DNA of 64,000 nucleotides from an uncultured Bacteroidota bacterium (GTDB taxonomy: Bacteria; Bacteroidota; Bacteroidia; Chitinophagales; Chitinophagaceae), in contig CAIVEH010000236.1 of the NCBI GenBank assembly GCA_903904855.1, positions 20,819 to 84,818 on the forward strand, given 5' to 3'. Below, one piece after another: positions 35,692 to 44,837 of this stretch. The notes under the pieces were generated by a model. It did not search any database. It was not told the origin of the DNA and saw nothing but the letters and a program-made list of their open reading frames with translations. The first letter of the stretch is position 1, and each line of letters opens with the position of its first letter. The position numbers and the translations under genes were made by a program.

Positions 35692-35723
35692 TTGGAATTC
35701 AGATAAATTATTATCTACCTTTA
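35692..35723 (+). promoter_or_regulatory. Bacteroidota-type promoter of the outer membrane protein at 35789
   Basis: TTG at 35692-35694 and TACCTTTA at 35716-35723 are separated by 21 bases, fitting the -33/-7 consensus (TTG, TAnnTTTG) of primary sigma factor promoters in this phylum. Transcription would start about 60 bases before the ATG. Confidence 0.6.
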
Positions 35724-35788
35724 TCGCAATATTATTTTATTGTTAAAACCAATTTTCGAATCAATATTAAAACCAAAACCAACTGTTT

Positions 35789-36688
35789 ATGAATCTAAAC
35801 AAAATCAAAAACCCTCAAAATCAATCGATTCTAAAAGGATCCTTCGCCCGTAAAGCAATCACAGCTGTAGCCTTTTCCTTAGCCTGCGGACCTGTATTTG
35901 CCCAATCAGGCTTTGATTTCGGACTAAAAGGTATTTTCCAGGCATCCGCTCTGATAAATAAGCAGGACCAGGCGGCCGGAACGGAGCTTGATTATAAGGT
36001 TAAAACTGGTATTTCCGGTGGAGTAAGTGTAGGGTATTCGTTTACCAAACACCTGGGTGCAGAAATCGATATCCTTTCCTCAACTCAAGGACAGGGATAC
36101 GTAGGGGTGGTTAGCCAGATCAACAACAACAGCGCTCCAATACTTAGCTATGAATTCAAAAATCTGGCATTTTCCAACTCAATACCCTTTACCGGTAATT
36201 ATACGGCACAAATCTATTTGCATACGCTTAAAATCCCTATACTTTTCCGTTATACAGGCGATAACACTAAAAAAGTATTTTTCAGTTCATTTATTGGCCC
36301 GCAGATCAATATGCTGAGTTCAGCTTCTCTTAAAATTAATGACAAGGATGCACCATTGTCGGCTTCTGCCAAGATGAACTTTACTGATGGATATAAGAAA
36401 ACCACGTTAGACCTGGCATTCGGGTTTGGAGCTGGTCTGAATATTACTGATAACCTGGTAGTATCCCTTCATCTGCGTCTGGATTACGGAATGGGAGATG
36501 TAGAAAACAAAAGTGCATCTATAACCACAACTAGCGGAAAGGTAAATTATTATGATGCCACCCGCACTGCAAATAATAATGCAACAGGCGGCGGTATGGT
36601 AAGCCTCAGTTACAGGTTGGTAAAGAAAGTTAAAGAAACCGTTAAAAAGCCTGCTGCTGGCGCAAAGAAAACACCGGTAAAGAAATAA
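35789..36688 (+). CDS. Outer membrane beta-barrel (porin family) protein
   Basis: A 299-residue exported protein. An extended N-region precedes the signal helix (AITAVAFSLACGPVFAQ, ending about residue 38). The body is a barrel with strands such as FGLKGIFQASALINKQD, GISGGVSVGYSFTKHLGAEI, DLAFGFGAGLNITDNLVVSL and GGGMVSLSYRLVKKV. An unusual basic tail of Lys, Ala and Pro (about the last 22 residues) follows the final strand. Its promoter and its terminator are both visible, so it is a single-gene transcript. No specific function is recognised. Confidence 0.8.
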   Translation: MNLNKIKNPQNQSILKGSFARKAITAVAFSLACGPVFAQSGFDFGLKGIFQASALINKQDQAAGTELDYKVKTGISGGVSVGYSFTKHLGAEIDILSSTQGQGYVGVVSQINNNSAPILSYEFKNLAFSNSIPFTGNYTAQIYLHTLKIPILFRYTGDNTKKVFFSSFIGPQINMLSSASLKINDKDAPLSASAKMNFTDGYKKTTLDLAFGFGAGLNITDNLVVSLHLRLDYGMGDVENKSASITTTSGKVNYYDATRTANNNATGGGMVSLSYRLVKKVKETVKKPAAGAKKTPVKK

Positions 36689-36710
36689 AATAAGGCGAAT
36701 TATAAAATTG

Positions 36711-36748
36711 AGTGGGAGACAAATGATTATTTGTTTCCCACTTTTTTA
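36711..36748 (+). terminator. Intrinsic terminator of the outer membrane protein at 35789
   Basis: AGTGGGAGACAAAT, loop GATT, ATTTGTTTCCCACT forms a 14-bp stem with one G-T pair, followed by TTTTTTATT. It lies 22 bases after the stop codon. Confidence 0.9.
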
Positions 36749-36824
36749 TTTCTGATTACCATCTGGGAGTAAAACCAGCAGTATATTTTCAGCCTGCTAA
36801 AAACTGGCAGTTAGCCAAAATAGC

Positions 36825-36858
36825 AGAGCTACAGCCATCAGTTGATGGTTGTAGCTCT
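36825..36858. terminator. Hairpin after the cold-shock gene
   Basis: AGAGCTACAGCCATC, loop AGTT, GATGGTTGTAGCTCT forms a 15-bp stem with a single wobble, 24 bases after the csp stop codon (minus strand). Only a short T run follows, so termination may be moderate, or the hairpin may protect the mRNA 3' end. Confidence 0.65.
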
Positions 36859-36881
36859 GAACACGAATTTTGTTGCTGTAA

Positions 36882-37073
36882 TTAAGCTCTTTTAACGTTA
36901 ACAGCGTTCAATCCTTTCGGGCTGTTTTCTACGTCAAAACTTACTTTGTCACCTTCACGGATTTCGTCCTTAAGGCCGGAAACATGAACAAACAAATCCT
37001 TACCACCATCTGCTGGTGTAATAAAGCCAAATCCTTTTGTGTTATTGAAAAATTTTACTGTACCTGATGCCAT
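36882..37073 (-). CDS. Cold-shock protein, CspA family
   Basis: A 63-residue single cold-shock domain. RNP1 is KGFGFI and RNP2 is LFVHVS, with the start MASGTVKFFNNTKGFGFITP. Such proteins bind single-stranded nucleic acid and loosen RNA structure in the cytoplasm. The variant NNTKGFGFI with PKGLNAVNVKRA at the end is the usual Bacteroidota form. It is monocistronic, with a strong hairpin after the stop. Confidence 0.97.
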   Translation of the reverse strand: MASGTVKFFNNTKGFGFITPADGGKDLFVHVSGLKDEIREGDKVSFDVENSPKGLNAVNVKRA

Positions 37074-37298
37074 TTTAATTGAATTAAAAATAAAGAAAAA
37101 ATAAACCTACAACTTATTTCTGGTATAATTTTTTTTATAGGAACATTTATTTATTTAACAGCGCAACAATTTGATCCGGCCTCCCCGTTTATAAGAGATA
37201 TTCCATCTGGTAATGAAGTAATGCTTACCAGTATCAGTAACGCAATCTGCTCTTGTTGTCAATAATTTCAACTCCTCCCTGATTAAAATTTTATGTCT

Positions 37299-37327
37299 GA
37301 AAAAAGTGGTGATAAAATCACCACTTT
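37299..37327 (-). terminator. Intrinsic terminator of the Kelch/T9SS gene
   Basis: On the minus strand AAAGTGGTGAT, loop TTT, ATCACCACTTT is followed by TTTC, forming an 11-bp perfect stem with a T run about 25 bases after the stop at 37352. Confidence 0.85.
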
Positions 37328-37351
37328 GCACAACCAAACCAAAAACAAGCA

Positions 37352-38836
37352 CTAATTCTTAAGAAATTTAATTCTTGATGTATTGCCATTGTTACTTACC
37401 TGACATACAAAAAGGCCGCGAGGTAAGTCTCCTACCATGATAGCCAACTCACTTTGATTTCCCTGATAATTCTGGCTGATTAATACTCTGCCAATCATAT
37501 CATAAACATCAATTCTCACATCGCCTCTAAAACCGCTTGCCAACCTGATCTTCAACATATCATTTGCCGGATTCGGATAACAGAGAATTCCATTTGCAGT
37601 TGCTTGAATTTCATTTACACCCAATGGTGGTTCTGGTGTGATCAGGTAAGTCTTATTGGTAGCATGAAAATAGTCGCCACTTGCCGATGATATACCCTCA
37701 AGCAATATTTTACCAGATGGGTGCATAAATGCCATAGTGGACATGAGATATTCAGATGTACCCATTGTGAATGTGCTGTTGGAATGATATACGAATCCGG
37801 TTGTGAGATTGACTGCCACAAGGCTTATCCTGGTTGGATCATATCCTGAATCGATGCCTAACAAATAAGCCAGATCATTGGTTTTATCGAGCACAAAATC
37901 ACAGAAACCACCATTTGTGAAGTCATCCATAAGCGGGGCAGAAAGAGTGATTTTATCAAAGACTTTAGTTGCAGGATCAAATGTAAGCAGTCCATACAGA
38001 TGGGTTACTGCATTGTAGCCGCCAAACAAATATTTGCCATTGCTCATCCTCGAATCGCTCCTTGGCCTGCGATGAAACGGAGTGCCTGAAACCAGCCAAC
38101 CCGGATCGGCAGGTAAAATCTCACTACTTACAGCGTGGAACGAATTATCTGTTGGGTTATAATATTCCACACTGGTATAATCATTGCCCCCATAAGACGG
38201 TGTGCCCCCAAAAACCACAGCTCCTCCATCATCAGAGGGTAATATTACCGCATTAGCCCTTGGCTGAATCATTGCATTGGTCTGTACAAAAGTGTGTGCT
38301 CCTGTATCATATACTTCTCCGTATGTTGACCCCGAAGTATTATACCATCCACCCGCAATCAATACTTTTCCATTAGTCAGTTGTGCAGCATCTGCCCACA
38401 TCCTTGCATAATTCATGGAGCCGGAAGGCACAAATGTATTGGTTGCCGGGTAAAACATTTCTGTGGTAGCATAACCAGGAGCTACACCCAAGTCATGAGC
38501 TCCACCAATAATGAAATACCTGCCATCCGCAAGTTTCAGCACATAAGCGTTGTCGTGCGGATAATTCATAGCCACTTCTGTAAAACTGTTAGATACCGGA
38601 TCATAAATATCGGCATAGCTACAGGAAATAAAATTATACTCTCTTCCCCCGAAAGTTACCACCCTGCCATCATTGAGCGTGGTTAAAAACGGTTCAATCC
38701 TTGTTCTGTCCATTACCGGGCCTGGTACAAAAAGCCCACCACCTGATTGCGCCCTGAGTTCAGTATTGGGACTTATTGCTAAAGTCAGCAAACAAATTAT
38801 GAAACTCAAACGCTCAAAAATCCAAATCTTCTTCAT
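37352..38836 (-). CDS. Kelch-repeat protein with a type IX secretion sorting domain
   Basis: A 494-residue exported protein with a signal peptide (start MKKIWIFERLSFIICLLTLA). The body is a beta-propeller of Kelch-type units, each with a LxDGRVxxxGG-like strand pair: TLNDGRVVTFGGREYN, KLADGRYFIIGGAHD, QLTNGKVLIAGGWYNTSG and MSNGKYLFGGYNAV. The last 80 residues are a type A sorting domain: LCYPNPANDMLKIRL, VYDMIGRVLISQNY, and the ending SNNGNTSRIKFLKN. Such proteins cross the outer membrane by the type IX system and are attached to or released from the surface. Kelch domains bind proteins or sugars; some are galactose oxidase-like, but no copper site is evident here. Confidence 0.9.
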   Translation of the reverse strand: MKKIWIFERLSFIICLLTLAISPNTELRAQSGGGLFVPGPVMDRTRIEPFLTTLNDGRVVTFGGREYNFISCSYADIYDPVSNSFTEVAMNYPHDNAYVLKLADGRYFIIGGAHDLGVAPGYATTEMFYPATNTFVPSGSMNYARMWADAAQLTNGKVLIAGGWYNTSGSTYGEVYDTGAHTFVQTNAMIQPRANAVILPSDDGGAVVFGGTPSYGGNDYTSVEYYNPTDNSFHAVSSEILPADPGWLVSGTPFHRRPRSDSRMSNGKYLFGGYNAVTHLYGLLTFDPATKVFDKITLSAPLMDDFTNGGFCDFVLDKTNDLAYLLGIDSGYDPTRISLVAVNLTTGFVYHSNSTFTMGTSEYLMSTMAFMHPSGKILLEGISSASGDYFHATNKTYLITPEPPLGVNEIQATANGILCYPNPANDMLKIRLASGFRGDVRIDVYDMIGRVLISQNYQGNQSELAIMVGDLPRGLFVCQVSNNGNTSRIKFLKN

Positions 38837-39054
38837 AAAATCAAGTTTTAGTTAACCATGCAAATTTCCTGATTTACCAAGCATCTTGGAATGACGATTA
38901 TCAAAGACAAACTGATATTCATCAGATGGGGCAGTGCTGGCACCTAACTCTATTTAATGCTTCAGATGAAACATTTTATAACACCGGCTTTGTTGAATTT
39001 GTTCTACAACAGGATAACATAAAACTGAGTAATCCGCAAGGAAAATTTAGGCTG

Positions 39055-40533
39055 TTATTTTATAAGACTGTGATCGTTTAATGTATCCAGTGTTGCCTTG
39101 ATCCTGTTGTCGAGAGAATCAAGTTGCCGTCTAAATACATCACTGTTGCTTGCAGCAGATCGGGAAATTGTTTCATAACTATGTATGCGCAGCTCGGTAT
39201 AGATTTTAAGATACCTGTTTCTTTCATGATAACTACCAGACAATTTAAGATTGTCAATATGCTCAAGCAACTTAATGTTCTCGTTCCAGGCAGGCAAACC
39301 TTTTTGTTGAATCAAAGAAATTACTGTCTCTTTTGGAGTTTCAGCCGGCATCTTGTACAGCTCAAGTGCGGTTTTCTCATTTTCCACAATTTTATTCATC
39401 AGTACCTCATGCCTGCTATGAGTAACCTGTAGTGTTTTATACATAAATGAGGAAAAAGTCAGAACAAGAAATACACTCAATACTATTGATGCATATTTTA
39501 TCCGCAAGCTCATTGGTTTTTTCAACCCGGGGATCGATATATACCCCAGAATCAATCCACTGACCAAACCACCTATATGGGCTGCATTATCTATGCCGCC
39601 CTTCATGCCATTGGCCAGATTATACCCTACAAAGAACAGGATACTTAACAATAAAGCGCTCCTTGTCTTCTTTTCTATCAGATTGCTGGTGAGCATTGCC
39701 AGAAAGAAACCATACATACCGAATACTGCACCTGAGGCACCAGCGCTAATAATATCAGAGTGCCACCAGAGGCTGACAGTACTGGCTGCAATACCAGTCA
39801 GCATATAGGCGGCAAGAAACCTCATTTTCCCTAAATGTGGCTCAAGCAACAGACCGATAAAGAACAGTGCATAAAGGTTCATGAGTAAATGAATAACACC
39901 AATATGCAGGAAGTAGCAGGCAATTAATCTCCACCATTCACCTGCCAGTGTCAGTGGCCTGAAATTAGCGCCCCATCTCAGCAGGCTTGCATTATCTGGC
40001 TCCATGATACTCACTCCGGTTATAGCCATTATAATGAAAACAAGGAGGTTGGCATCAATAATGAGAGGTGTTATAAAATAATCTTTCCGGGGAATAAACA
40101 GATCAACCACTCCGGGATACTGATCTTTGGCCGGGAGAACTACATCATTGATATTTGCGATATTAAACTGGTTGTACTCAAGCAAAAAGCGATACCGGGC
40201 TGCCAGTTCATCAGTGGATAGCTGCATTTTAATTTCGTTGAATACAGATAGATAAGCCTCCGCGATTTTTTTATTTTTCCTCCTGTCAAAAAAACCTCCG
40301 TTAACAGAAGAACAATTTACTTCAGCAATTCCATTTTCAACTTTCAATATTATTAAGGCTCTCTGGGCATCCCCTCCTCCTGGTGTTTGCGCAATGAAGC
40401 CATTACCGGCAAGGTAACCTACATTCCATTGCAATTGTCGCGCCGCATCCAGCCCTATTACCAGGAATTGCTCCATGGTAAGGCCATCAAGCGGTACTGT
40501 TGTCTGGAAGCCCCGGTTAGATCCTGTACTCAT
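39055..40533 (-). CDS. Rhomboid family intramembrane serine protease
   Basis: A 492-residue membrane protease with a cytosolic-type N-region of about 155 residues. The rhomboid core shows HIGVIHLLMN (H210/H215, N219), the catalytic serine in AGASGAVFGMYG (S267) and the catalytic histidine in DNAAHIGGLVSGLILG (H319). These form the Ser-His dyad that cleaves transmembrane helices. A C-terminal region of about 130 residues after a last helix is predicted helical. The N- and C-terminal extensions have no recognised domain. The gene is monocistronic. Confidence 0.95.
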   Translation of the reverse strand: MSTGSNRGFQTTVPLDGLTMEQFLVIGLDAARQLQWNVGYLAGNGFIAQTPGGGDAQRALIILKVENGIAEVNCSSVNGGFFDRRKNKKIAEAYLSVFNEIKMQLSTDELAARYRFLLEYNQFNIANINDVVLPAKDQYPGVVDLFIPRKDYFITPLIIDANLLVFIIMAITGVSIMEPDNASLLRWGANFRPLTLAGEWWRLIACYFLHIGVIHLLMNLYALFFIGLLLEPHLGKMRFLAAYMLTGIAASTVSLWWHSDIISAGASGAVFGMYGFFLAMLTSNLIEKKTRSALLLSILFFVGYNLANGMKGGIDNAAHIGGLVSGLILGYISIPGLKKPMSLRIKYASIVLSVFLVLTFSSFMYKTLQVTHSRHEVLMNKIVENEKTALELYKMPAETPKETVISLIQQKGLPAWNENIKLLEHIDNLKLSGSYHERNRYLKIYTELRIHSYETISRSAASNSDVFRRQLDSLDNRIKATLDTLNDHSLIK

Positions 40534-40839
40534 AATATTTCTTCAAGTAGTGGCTGGTGATATATAGTAAGATGAAGTTTCCGGCTAATTCCACAAATGC
40601 CATAAATAAAACTAATCAAATTCTATTTTGACAACAAATAAATTGATGCATGGGCAGATAGGATATCATTATATCCGGATATAATTTTTTCAGTATGTCC
40701 ATTGCTTTTTTAAAAAACAACTGATCATTAAAATTATTTTGTACTTTTCGGTGTGTTCTGTTTTACATAACGGTAAATAATGAGATTCTCCTTTGAATAT
40801 TCTCTTATTTGCCGTTTTACAATCTAACCATTACAATCA
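40534..40839. promoter_or_regulatory. Divergent intergenic region with palindrome TTATATCCGGATATAA
   Basis: This gap separates the rhomboid gene (minus) from a methyltransferase (plus). TTATATCCGGATATAA at 40669-40684 is a perfect 16-base palindrome. Its 10-base core ATATCCGGAT recurs at 41450-41459, just upstream of the ModE-like regulator gene. The repeat of one palindromic core in two promoter regions suggests a shared transcription-factor site. Confidence 0.45.
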
Positions 40840-41442
40840 ATGAGCGCTTTCTGGGATGAACGTTATAGCCGGACGGAATATATATACGGAGAAGATCCGA
40901 ATTCCTTCTTCTCTGAACAAATACTGAAATTAAAACCAGGTAAAATCATCCTGCCTTGCGAAGGGGAAGGTAGAAATGCTGTATTTGCTGCAAAGCTAGG
41001 CTGGAATGTTATGGCTTTCGATTCGAGTAATGCCGGCAGAATAAAAGCTATGGGGCTGGCAGAAAAATACAGTGTGAACATAGACTATATAATCGAGGAT
41101 GCTTTAAATGCCGACTACCCCGAAAACAGTGCAGATGTTGTAGCATTTATTTTTGCCCATTTCGAACCTGAATCAAGAATTCAGTTACACAAAAAAGCAA
41201 TTAAGTGGCTGAAACCCGGTGGAAAAATCATCCTGGAGGTATTTAATACTGATCAATTAAAAAATAATTCAGGCGGACCGAAGGATCTGGCGTTGTTGTA
41301 CACAGAGGATATGCTCATTCACGATTTCGCAGTCCTTGAAACAGAATTGCTGCAATCAATCCAGGTAGAACTGAGTGAAGGGAGTTTCCATAAAGGAAAG
41401 GCAGAGGTGGTGCAATATATAGGCACAAAGCAGCAAAGCTGA
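40840..41442 (+). CDS. Class I SAM-dependent methyltransferase
   Basis: A 200-residue methyltransferase. The start MSAFWDERYSRTEYIYGEDP is typical of the small TehB/thiopurine-like group. Motif I is LPCEGEGRNAVFAAKLGWNV, an acidic residue follows the second strand (MAFDSS), and later motifs are DVVAFIFAHF and KPGGKIILEVF. SAM binding is well supported; the substrate is not. The ModE-like regulator gene follows 82 bases later, with a shared palindromic box before each gene. Confidence 0.9.
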   Translation: MSAFWDERYSRTEYIYGEDPNSFFSEQILKLKPGKIILPCEGEGRNAVFAAKLGWNVMAFDSSNAGRIKAMGLAEKYSVNIDYIIEDALNADYPENSADVVAFIFAHFEPESRIQLHKKAIKWLKPGGKIILEVFNTDQLKNNSGGPKDLALLYTEDMLIHDFAVLETELLQSIQVELSEGSFHKGKAEVVQYIGTKQQS

Positions 41443-41449
41443 AATTCTC

Positions 41450-41494
41450 ATATCCGGATGATCATTTGCTATTTCGGGTTTGTTTTGTATTTTG
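41450..41494 (+). promoter_or_regulatory. Promoter with upstream ATATCCGGAT box before the ModE-like gene
   Basis: TTTG at 41465-41468 and TATTTTG at 41488-41494 are separated by 19 bases, close to the Bacteroidota promoter consensus. The palindromic box ATATCCGGAT (41450-41459) lies directly upstream of the -33 element, a place where an activator or repressor could act. Confidence 0.45.
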
Positions 41495-41523
41495 CGTAAT
41501 GTTTTCTAAAGCATAGTGCCTGA

Positions 41524-41874
41524 ATGAACCAAACCACTAAAAATTATTCAATTGGCTTCAGGATTTGGATCAATGAAGAGCATGGCCATTTCCTTGGAAT
41601 AGGCAGGGTGAAACTGCTTGAAAATATTCGTGAAACCGGCTCAATTACCAATGCCTCAAAAGCCATGAAAATGTCTTACAGGCAGGCCTGGCAGATGGTG
41701 GAAGATATGAACAGCGCATCCGCGAAACCACTTGTAGAAAAGATGCTGGGCGGCAAGGGCGGCGGTGGGGCCAGGGTAACAGAAGCCGGTGAAAAGGCAA
41801 TAAAGCTATTTTATAAACTGGAAGAGAAGGTAAAGAAATTCTCAAATGAACTGGGAAACAAAATAAGGCTCTAA
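41524..41874 (+). CDS. ModE-like winged helix-turn-helix transcriptional regulator
   Basis: A 116-residue single-domain regulator. The winged helix matches the N-terminal domain of ModE: GRVKLLENIRETGSITNASK, AMKMSYRQAWQMVEDMN and GGKGGGGARVTEAGEKAIKL, the wing being the GGKGGGGA loop. The molybdate-binding domains of full-length ModE are absent. A porin gene and a TauE/SafE transporter gene follow on the same strand, so it probably controls them in response to an oxyanion or sulfur compound (inference). The palindromic box upstream would be its own candidate site. Confidence 0.88.
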   Translation: MNQTTKNYSIGFRIWINEEHGHFLGIGRVKLLENIRETGSITNASKAMKMSYRQAWQMVEDMNSASAKPLVEKMLGGKGGGGARVTEAGEKAIKLFYKLEEKVKKFSNELGNKIRL

Positions 41875-41923
41875 TTTTTTTATTAACCGGTATGTTTTTT
41901 GAAACATACCTGAAAGCGTAAAA

Positions 41924-43297
41924 ATGCAAATGACAAAACACTTTCAAAAATTAAAACAGAAAAGTTCACGCATCACATGCAAAAAAGTAATCGGCAGCTT
42001 CCTGCTCTTTTTAATGTCCGGTATTGCTGTGGCACAAACTGATACAGCAGAGACATTCAAACCACATGGCCAGCTTTGGGGTGCTGCATTTGGCGATTTT
42101 GCCTACAAAAACAATGCTGATATCCTGGGGCGTGGGGCAAATCAGTATACTGGTGTCCCCACCAGTACCAATATGTTTCAGTGGCGCCGTATTTACCTGG
42201 GTTATAACTACTGGATCAGCCCGAAGTTCTCTGTTGAATTTCTCCTTTCTTCCGAAAACGATTATGCGGCTAACCTTTTAGGCCAAGCGCCAAATACTAT
42301 TAATACCACTACCGGCGCAGTAACACTGGGCGGAAACGGCGATATACTGATGAACAATAAATTTGCCCCTTTTGTGAAATGGGCCAACCTGCGCTGGAAA
42401 AACATATGGAAAGGAACCGACCTTGTATTTGGCCAGGTCAACAATCCTTCGGTAGGCATAAACGGCAGAAACCAGCAAACTTCGGAGGAAGTATGGGCAT
42501 ACCGTTCTATAGAGAAAACAGTTGACGATATCCGTGGCACTCCTGTTTATGATTTTGGAGCAGAACTTCAGGGATGGTTTGACAGCCGGGGGAATTTCGG
42601 TTACGATCTGATGGTGGGCAACGGTCAGGCGGCCAGACCGGAAAACGATTTGTATAAATGGTTTTATGGAGATGTTTACGCCAAGTTCTTCAATAAGAGA
42701 CTGGTAATTGATCTTTACCAGGATTATGAAAAACTCAACTGGGGAGTATTTACTAAAGGGCTAAACGGACCATGGCATCACGACAGAAATATGACCAAAC
42801 TGTTTGCAGCATGGAATACTGAGAAATTTACTGTTGGCTTTGAAGGTTTCACAAATACTTTACTGGGCGATGTAAAGGTTACCGGTAAAGATGGCAATAC
42901 CTATTACCGAACCACAAAGGCTCTGGACATGTCGCTTTTTGTTCGTGGCCGTATACTTTCCGATCATAAAGGCAATGCCCGCCTCGGCTACTTTGCCCGA
43001 TACGATAATTATGACCCAAGCGGCGACCTGGGCAGCATCATCAATAATGGCAACACCAAAAGTTATGTTGCTTCAACTGCGGCTTATGACCCCACAACGA
43101 AGGAACAATTTGTGGTATTGGGATTTGACTATACACCGGCAAAGCATGTGCATTTTATGCCCAATGTGGAACTAAATACCTATAATTCCACTGTTAGCCA
43201 AAGTGCAGCAAATGACTTACTGAATCCAGCTGTTTCAGGTATTAAGGGAACAGATGTTGTATGGCGGCTCACTTTCTGGTATGTATACGGGAAGTAA
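41924..43297 (+). CDS. Outer membrane porin, phosphate-selective-porin-like
   Basis: A 457-residue outer-membrane protein with an N-terminal extension and signal peptide (KKVIGSFLLFLMSGIAVAQ). The barrel has GQLWGAAFGDFAYKNN, MFQWRRIYLGYNYWISPKFS, WANLRWKNIWKGTDLVFGQV and ends VVWRLTFWYVYGK with a terminal aromatic. It resembles the OprO/OprP-like porin group. The preceding gene is the ModE-like regulator, the next one is a TauE/SafE exporter 34 bases later. I infer a channel for an anionic solute handled by that transporter. Confidence 0.85.
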   Translation: MQMTKHFQKLKQKSSRITCKKVIGSFLLFLMSGIAVAQTDTAETFKPHGQLWGAAFGDFAYKNNADILGRGANQYTGVPTSTNMFQWRRIYLGYNYWISPKFSVEFLLSSENDYAANLLGQAPNTINTTTGAVTLGGNGDILMNNKFAPFVKWANLRWKNIWKGTDLVFGQVNNPSVGINGRNQQTSEEVWAYRSIEKTVDDIRGTPVYDFGAELQGWFDSRGNFGYDLMVGNGQAARPENDLYKWFYGDVYAKFFNKRLVIDLYQDYEKLNWGVFTKGLNGPWHHDRNMTKLFAAWNTEKFTVGFEGFTNTLLGDVKVTGKDGNTYYRTTKALDMSLFVRGRILSDHKGNARLGYFARYDNYDPSGDLGSIINNGNTKSYVASTAAYDPTTKEQFVVLGFDYTPAKHVHFMPNVELNTYNSTVSQSAANDLLNPAVSGIKGTDVVWRLTFWYVYGK

Positions 43298-43331
43298 TTA
43301 GTTTTTGTAAAGAACCTTTAAAAAATCAAGG

Positions 43332-44093
43332 ATGCCGCACTGGGAAATTATTTTTTTCTTTCTGATCATTTCTTTTGTCTACTCATCTGTGGGCTTCGGT
43401 GGCGGATCAAGTTACCTGGCAGTTCTTACATTCTATGCCTTCCCGTTTCAGGAGCTAAAGCTAACAGCGCTTGTCTGCAATATTATTGTTGTTACAAGTG
43501 GCACATTTCTGTATATCCGTCATAAGCAGGTTGATTGGCAAAAAGTTATTCCTATAGTAGCGGTCAGTGTACCATTGGCTTTCCTTGGTGCTAGGCTAAA
43601 ACTGAGTGAAGATACCTTTTTCATTATCCTTGGCTGCAGCCTTATTGTAGCTGCAATACTTCTGTGGATTAAAACTAAACAGCTGGAACAGCCAGAAACA
43701 CCGGTATTAAAAAGCAATTATTTAAGGGATGGAACAATTGGTGGTTCTATAGGATTTCTATCTGGGATGGTGGGCATTGGTGGCGGAATTTTTCTTTCAC
43801 CAATACTCAACCTGATGAAATGGGATACCCCTAAAAAAATTGCTGCAACCGCCAGCTTTTTTATTCTTGTAAACTCGGTATCAGGTATAGTTGGCCAGCT
43901 ATCAGGTGTAAATAAGGGAATCAATTTCAGCCACATTGGTTTATTGGCATTGGCTGTGCTTACAGGCGGCCAGATTGGTTCCCGGGTTGGAATCGTGAAG
44001 TTTAACCCATTAGTTATAAGACGTGTAACGGCTATCGTTGTTATAGTTGCAGGAATTGAGGTATTGCACAAACACTTACATTGGTTTCAATAA
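43332..44093 (+). CDS. Sulfite exporter TauE/SafE family protein
   Basis: A 253-residue inner-membrane protein with about eight hydrophobic helices. The two half-repeats each have the family motif: VGFGGGSSYLAVLTFYAFPF in the first half and SGMVGIGGGIFLSPILNLMK in the second. TauE/SafE proteins transport sulfur-containing organic anions such as sulfite or sulfoacetate. It is in line with the ModE-like regulator and the porin, suggesting a three-gene operon for anion movement across both membranes. It is convergent with the LytTR regulator gene, with only 15 bases between. Confidence 0.92.
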   Translation: MPHWEIIFFFLIISFVYSSVGFGGGSSYLAVLTFYAFPFQELKLTALVCNIIVVTSGTFLYIRHKQVDWQKVIPIVAVSVPLAFLGARLKLSEDTFFIILGCSLIVAAILLWIKTKQLEQPETPVLKSNYLRDGTIGGSIGFLSGMVGIGGGIFLSPILNLMKWDTPKKIAATASFFILVNSVSGIVGQLSGVNKGINFSHIGLLALAVLTGGQIGSRVGIVKFNPLVIRRVTAIVVIVAGIEVLHKHLHWFQ

Positions 44094-44108
44094 ATCCCAA
44101 CAGATTGG

Positions 44109-44834
44109 TCACTCAAATTTGTGCTTGTCTATTATCTTTAGCAAATCATCTCTGTAAGTATTGCCCACGGTAAGCATTTCGCCTTTCACCCTCATAATAT
44201 TTCCTTCTATCTCACTAACGTAATTGAGATTCACAATAAATGACTTATTGATCCGGATGAAAAAAGGATGATCTTTCAGCTGGTCTTCAAAATTCTGCAT
44301 TGTACTGTGTACAATAATTTTTCCATGGTCTGTCCATAATCTGATATAGTTCTTAAGCCCTTCTACAAACCACAATTCCTTCAGATCTATTTTTACCATT
44401 TTCCCTTCCGACTTAATAAACAGCAGTGTATCAGCGCCGGGAGCCAAACTGGCTTTGGTTTCTGTAGATAATTCCCTCTCCTTATTTATAAGGTCAGTGG
44501 CTTTGTTCACCGCTTTTATAAACCTGTCGAAAGTGATTGGTTTTAGTAAATAATCTAGAGCATTCAGGTTATAGCTCTCAACAGCAAATTCTGAGTAGGC
44601 TGTTGTGAAGATCACTTTTGGAGGTGTCTTTAATGCCCTTATAAAATCCATGCCGTTTATCTCCGGCATATTGATGTCCAGCAGCAGCAAATCAACTGCC
44701 TGCCTGTTGAGCACGGCAAATGCCTCAAGAGCATTAGCGCACACCCCTGTCAGCTCTATACCCTGCATCTTCCGTATATAGTTTTGCAGCAGTTCCCTGG
44801 CAAGCGGCTCATCATCCACAATCAATACTTTCAT
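44109..44834 (-). CDS. LytTR family response regulator
   Basis: A 241-residue regulator. The receiver domain (residues 1-120) has LIVDDEPLARELLQNYIRKM, LLLLDINMPEINGMDFI (phospho-Asp D53), VIFTTAYSEFAVESYNLNAL and YLLKPI. The C-terminal LytTR DNA-binding domain (about 140-241) has LFIKSEGKMVKIDLKELWFV, EGLKNYIRLW and FIRINKSFIVNLNYV. The sensor kinase gene lies 3 bases upstream and shares the transcript. LytTR proteins bind pairs of short direct repeats; such repeats occur in the divergent promoter region at 46024. Confidence 0.96.
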   Translation of the reverse strand: MKVLIVDDEPLARELLQNYIRKMQGIELTGVCANALEAFAVLNRQAVDLLLLDINMPEINGMDFIRALKTPPKVIFTTAYSEFAVESYNLNALDYLLKPITFDRFIKAVNKATDLINKERELSTETKASLAPGADTLLFIKSEGKMVKIDLKELWFVEGLKNYIRLWTDHGKIIVHSTMQNFEDQLKDHPFFIRINKSFIVNLNYVSEIEGNIMRVKGEMLTVGNTYRDDLLKIIDKHKFE

Positions 44835-44837
44835 AAA

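Noticed and set aside
37155..37352. 65-residue minus-strand frame after the Kelch/T9SS gene
   Set aside because: It runs across the clear terminator of that gene (37299-37327), has no signal or motif, and begins at its stop codon.
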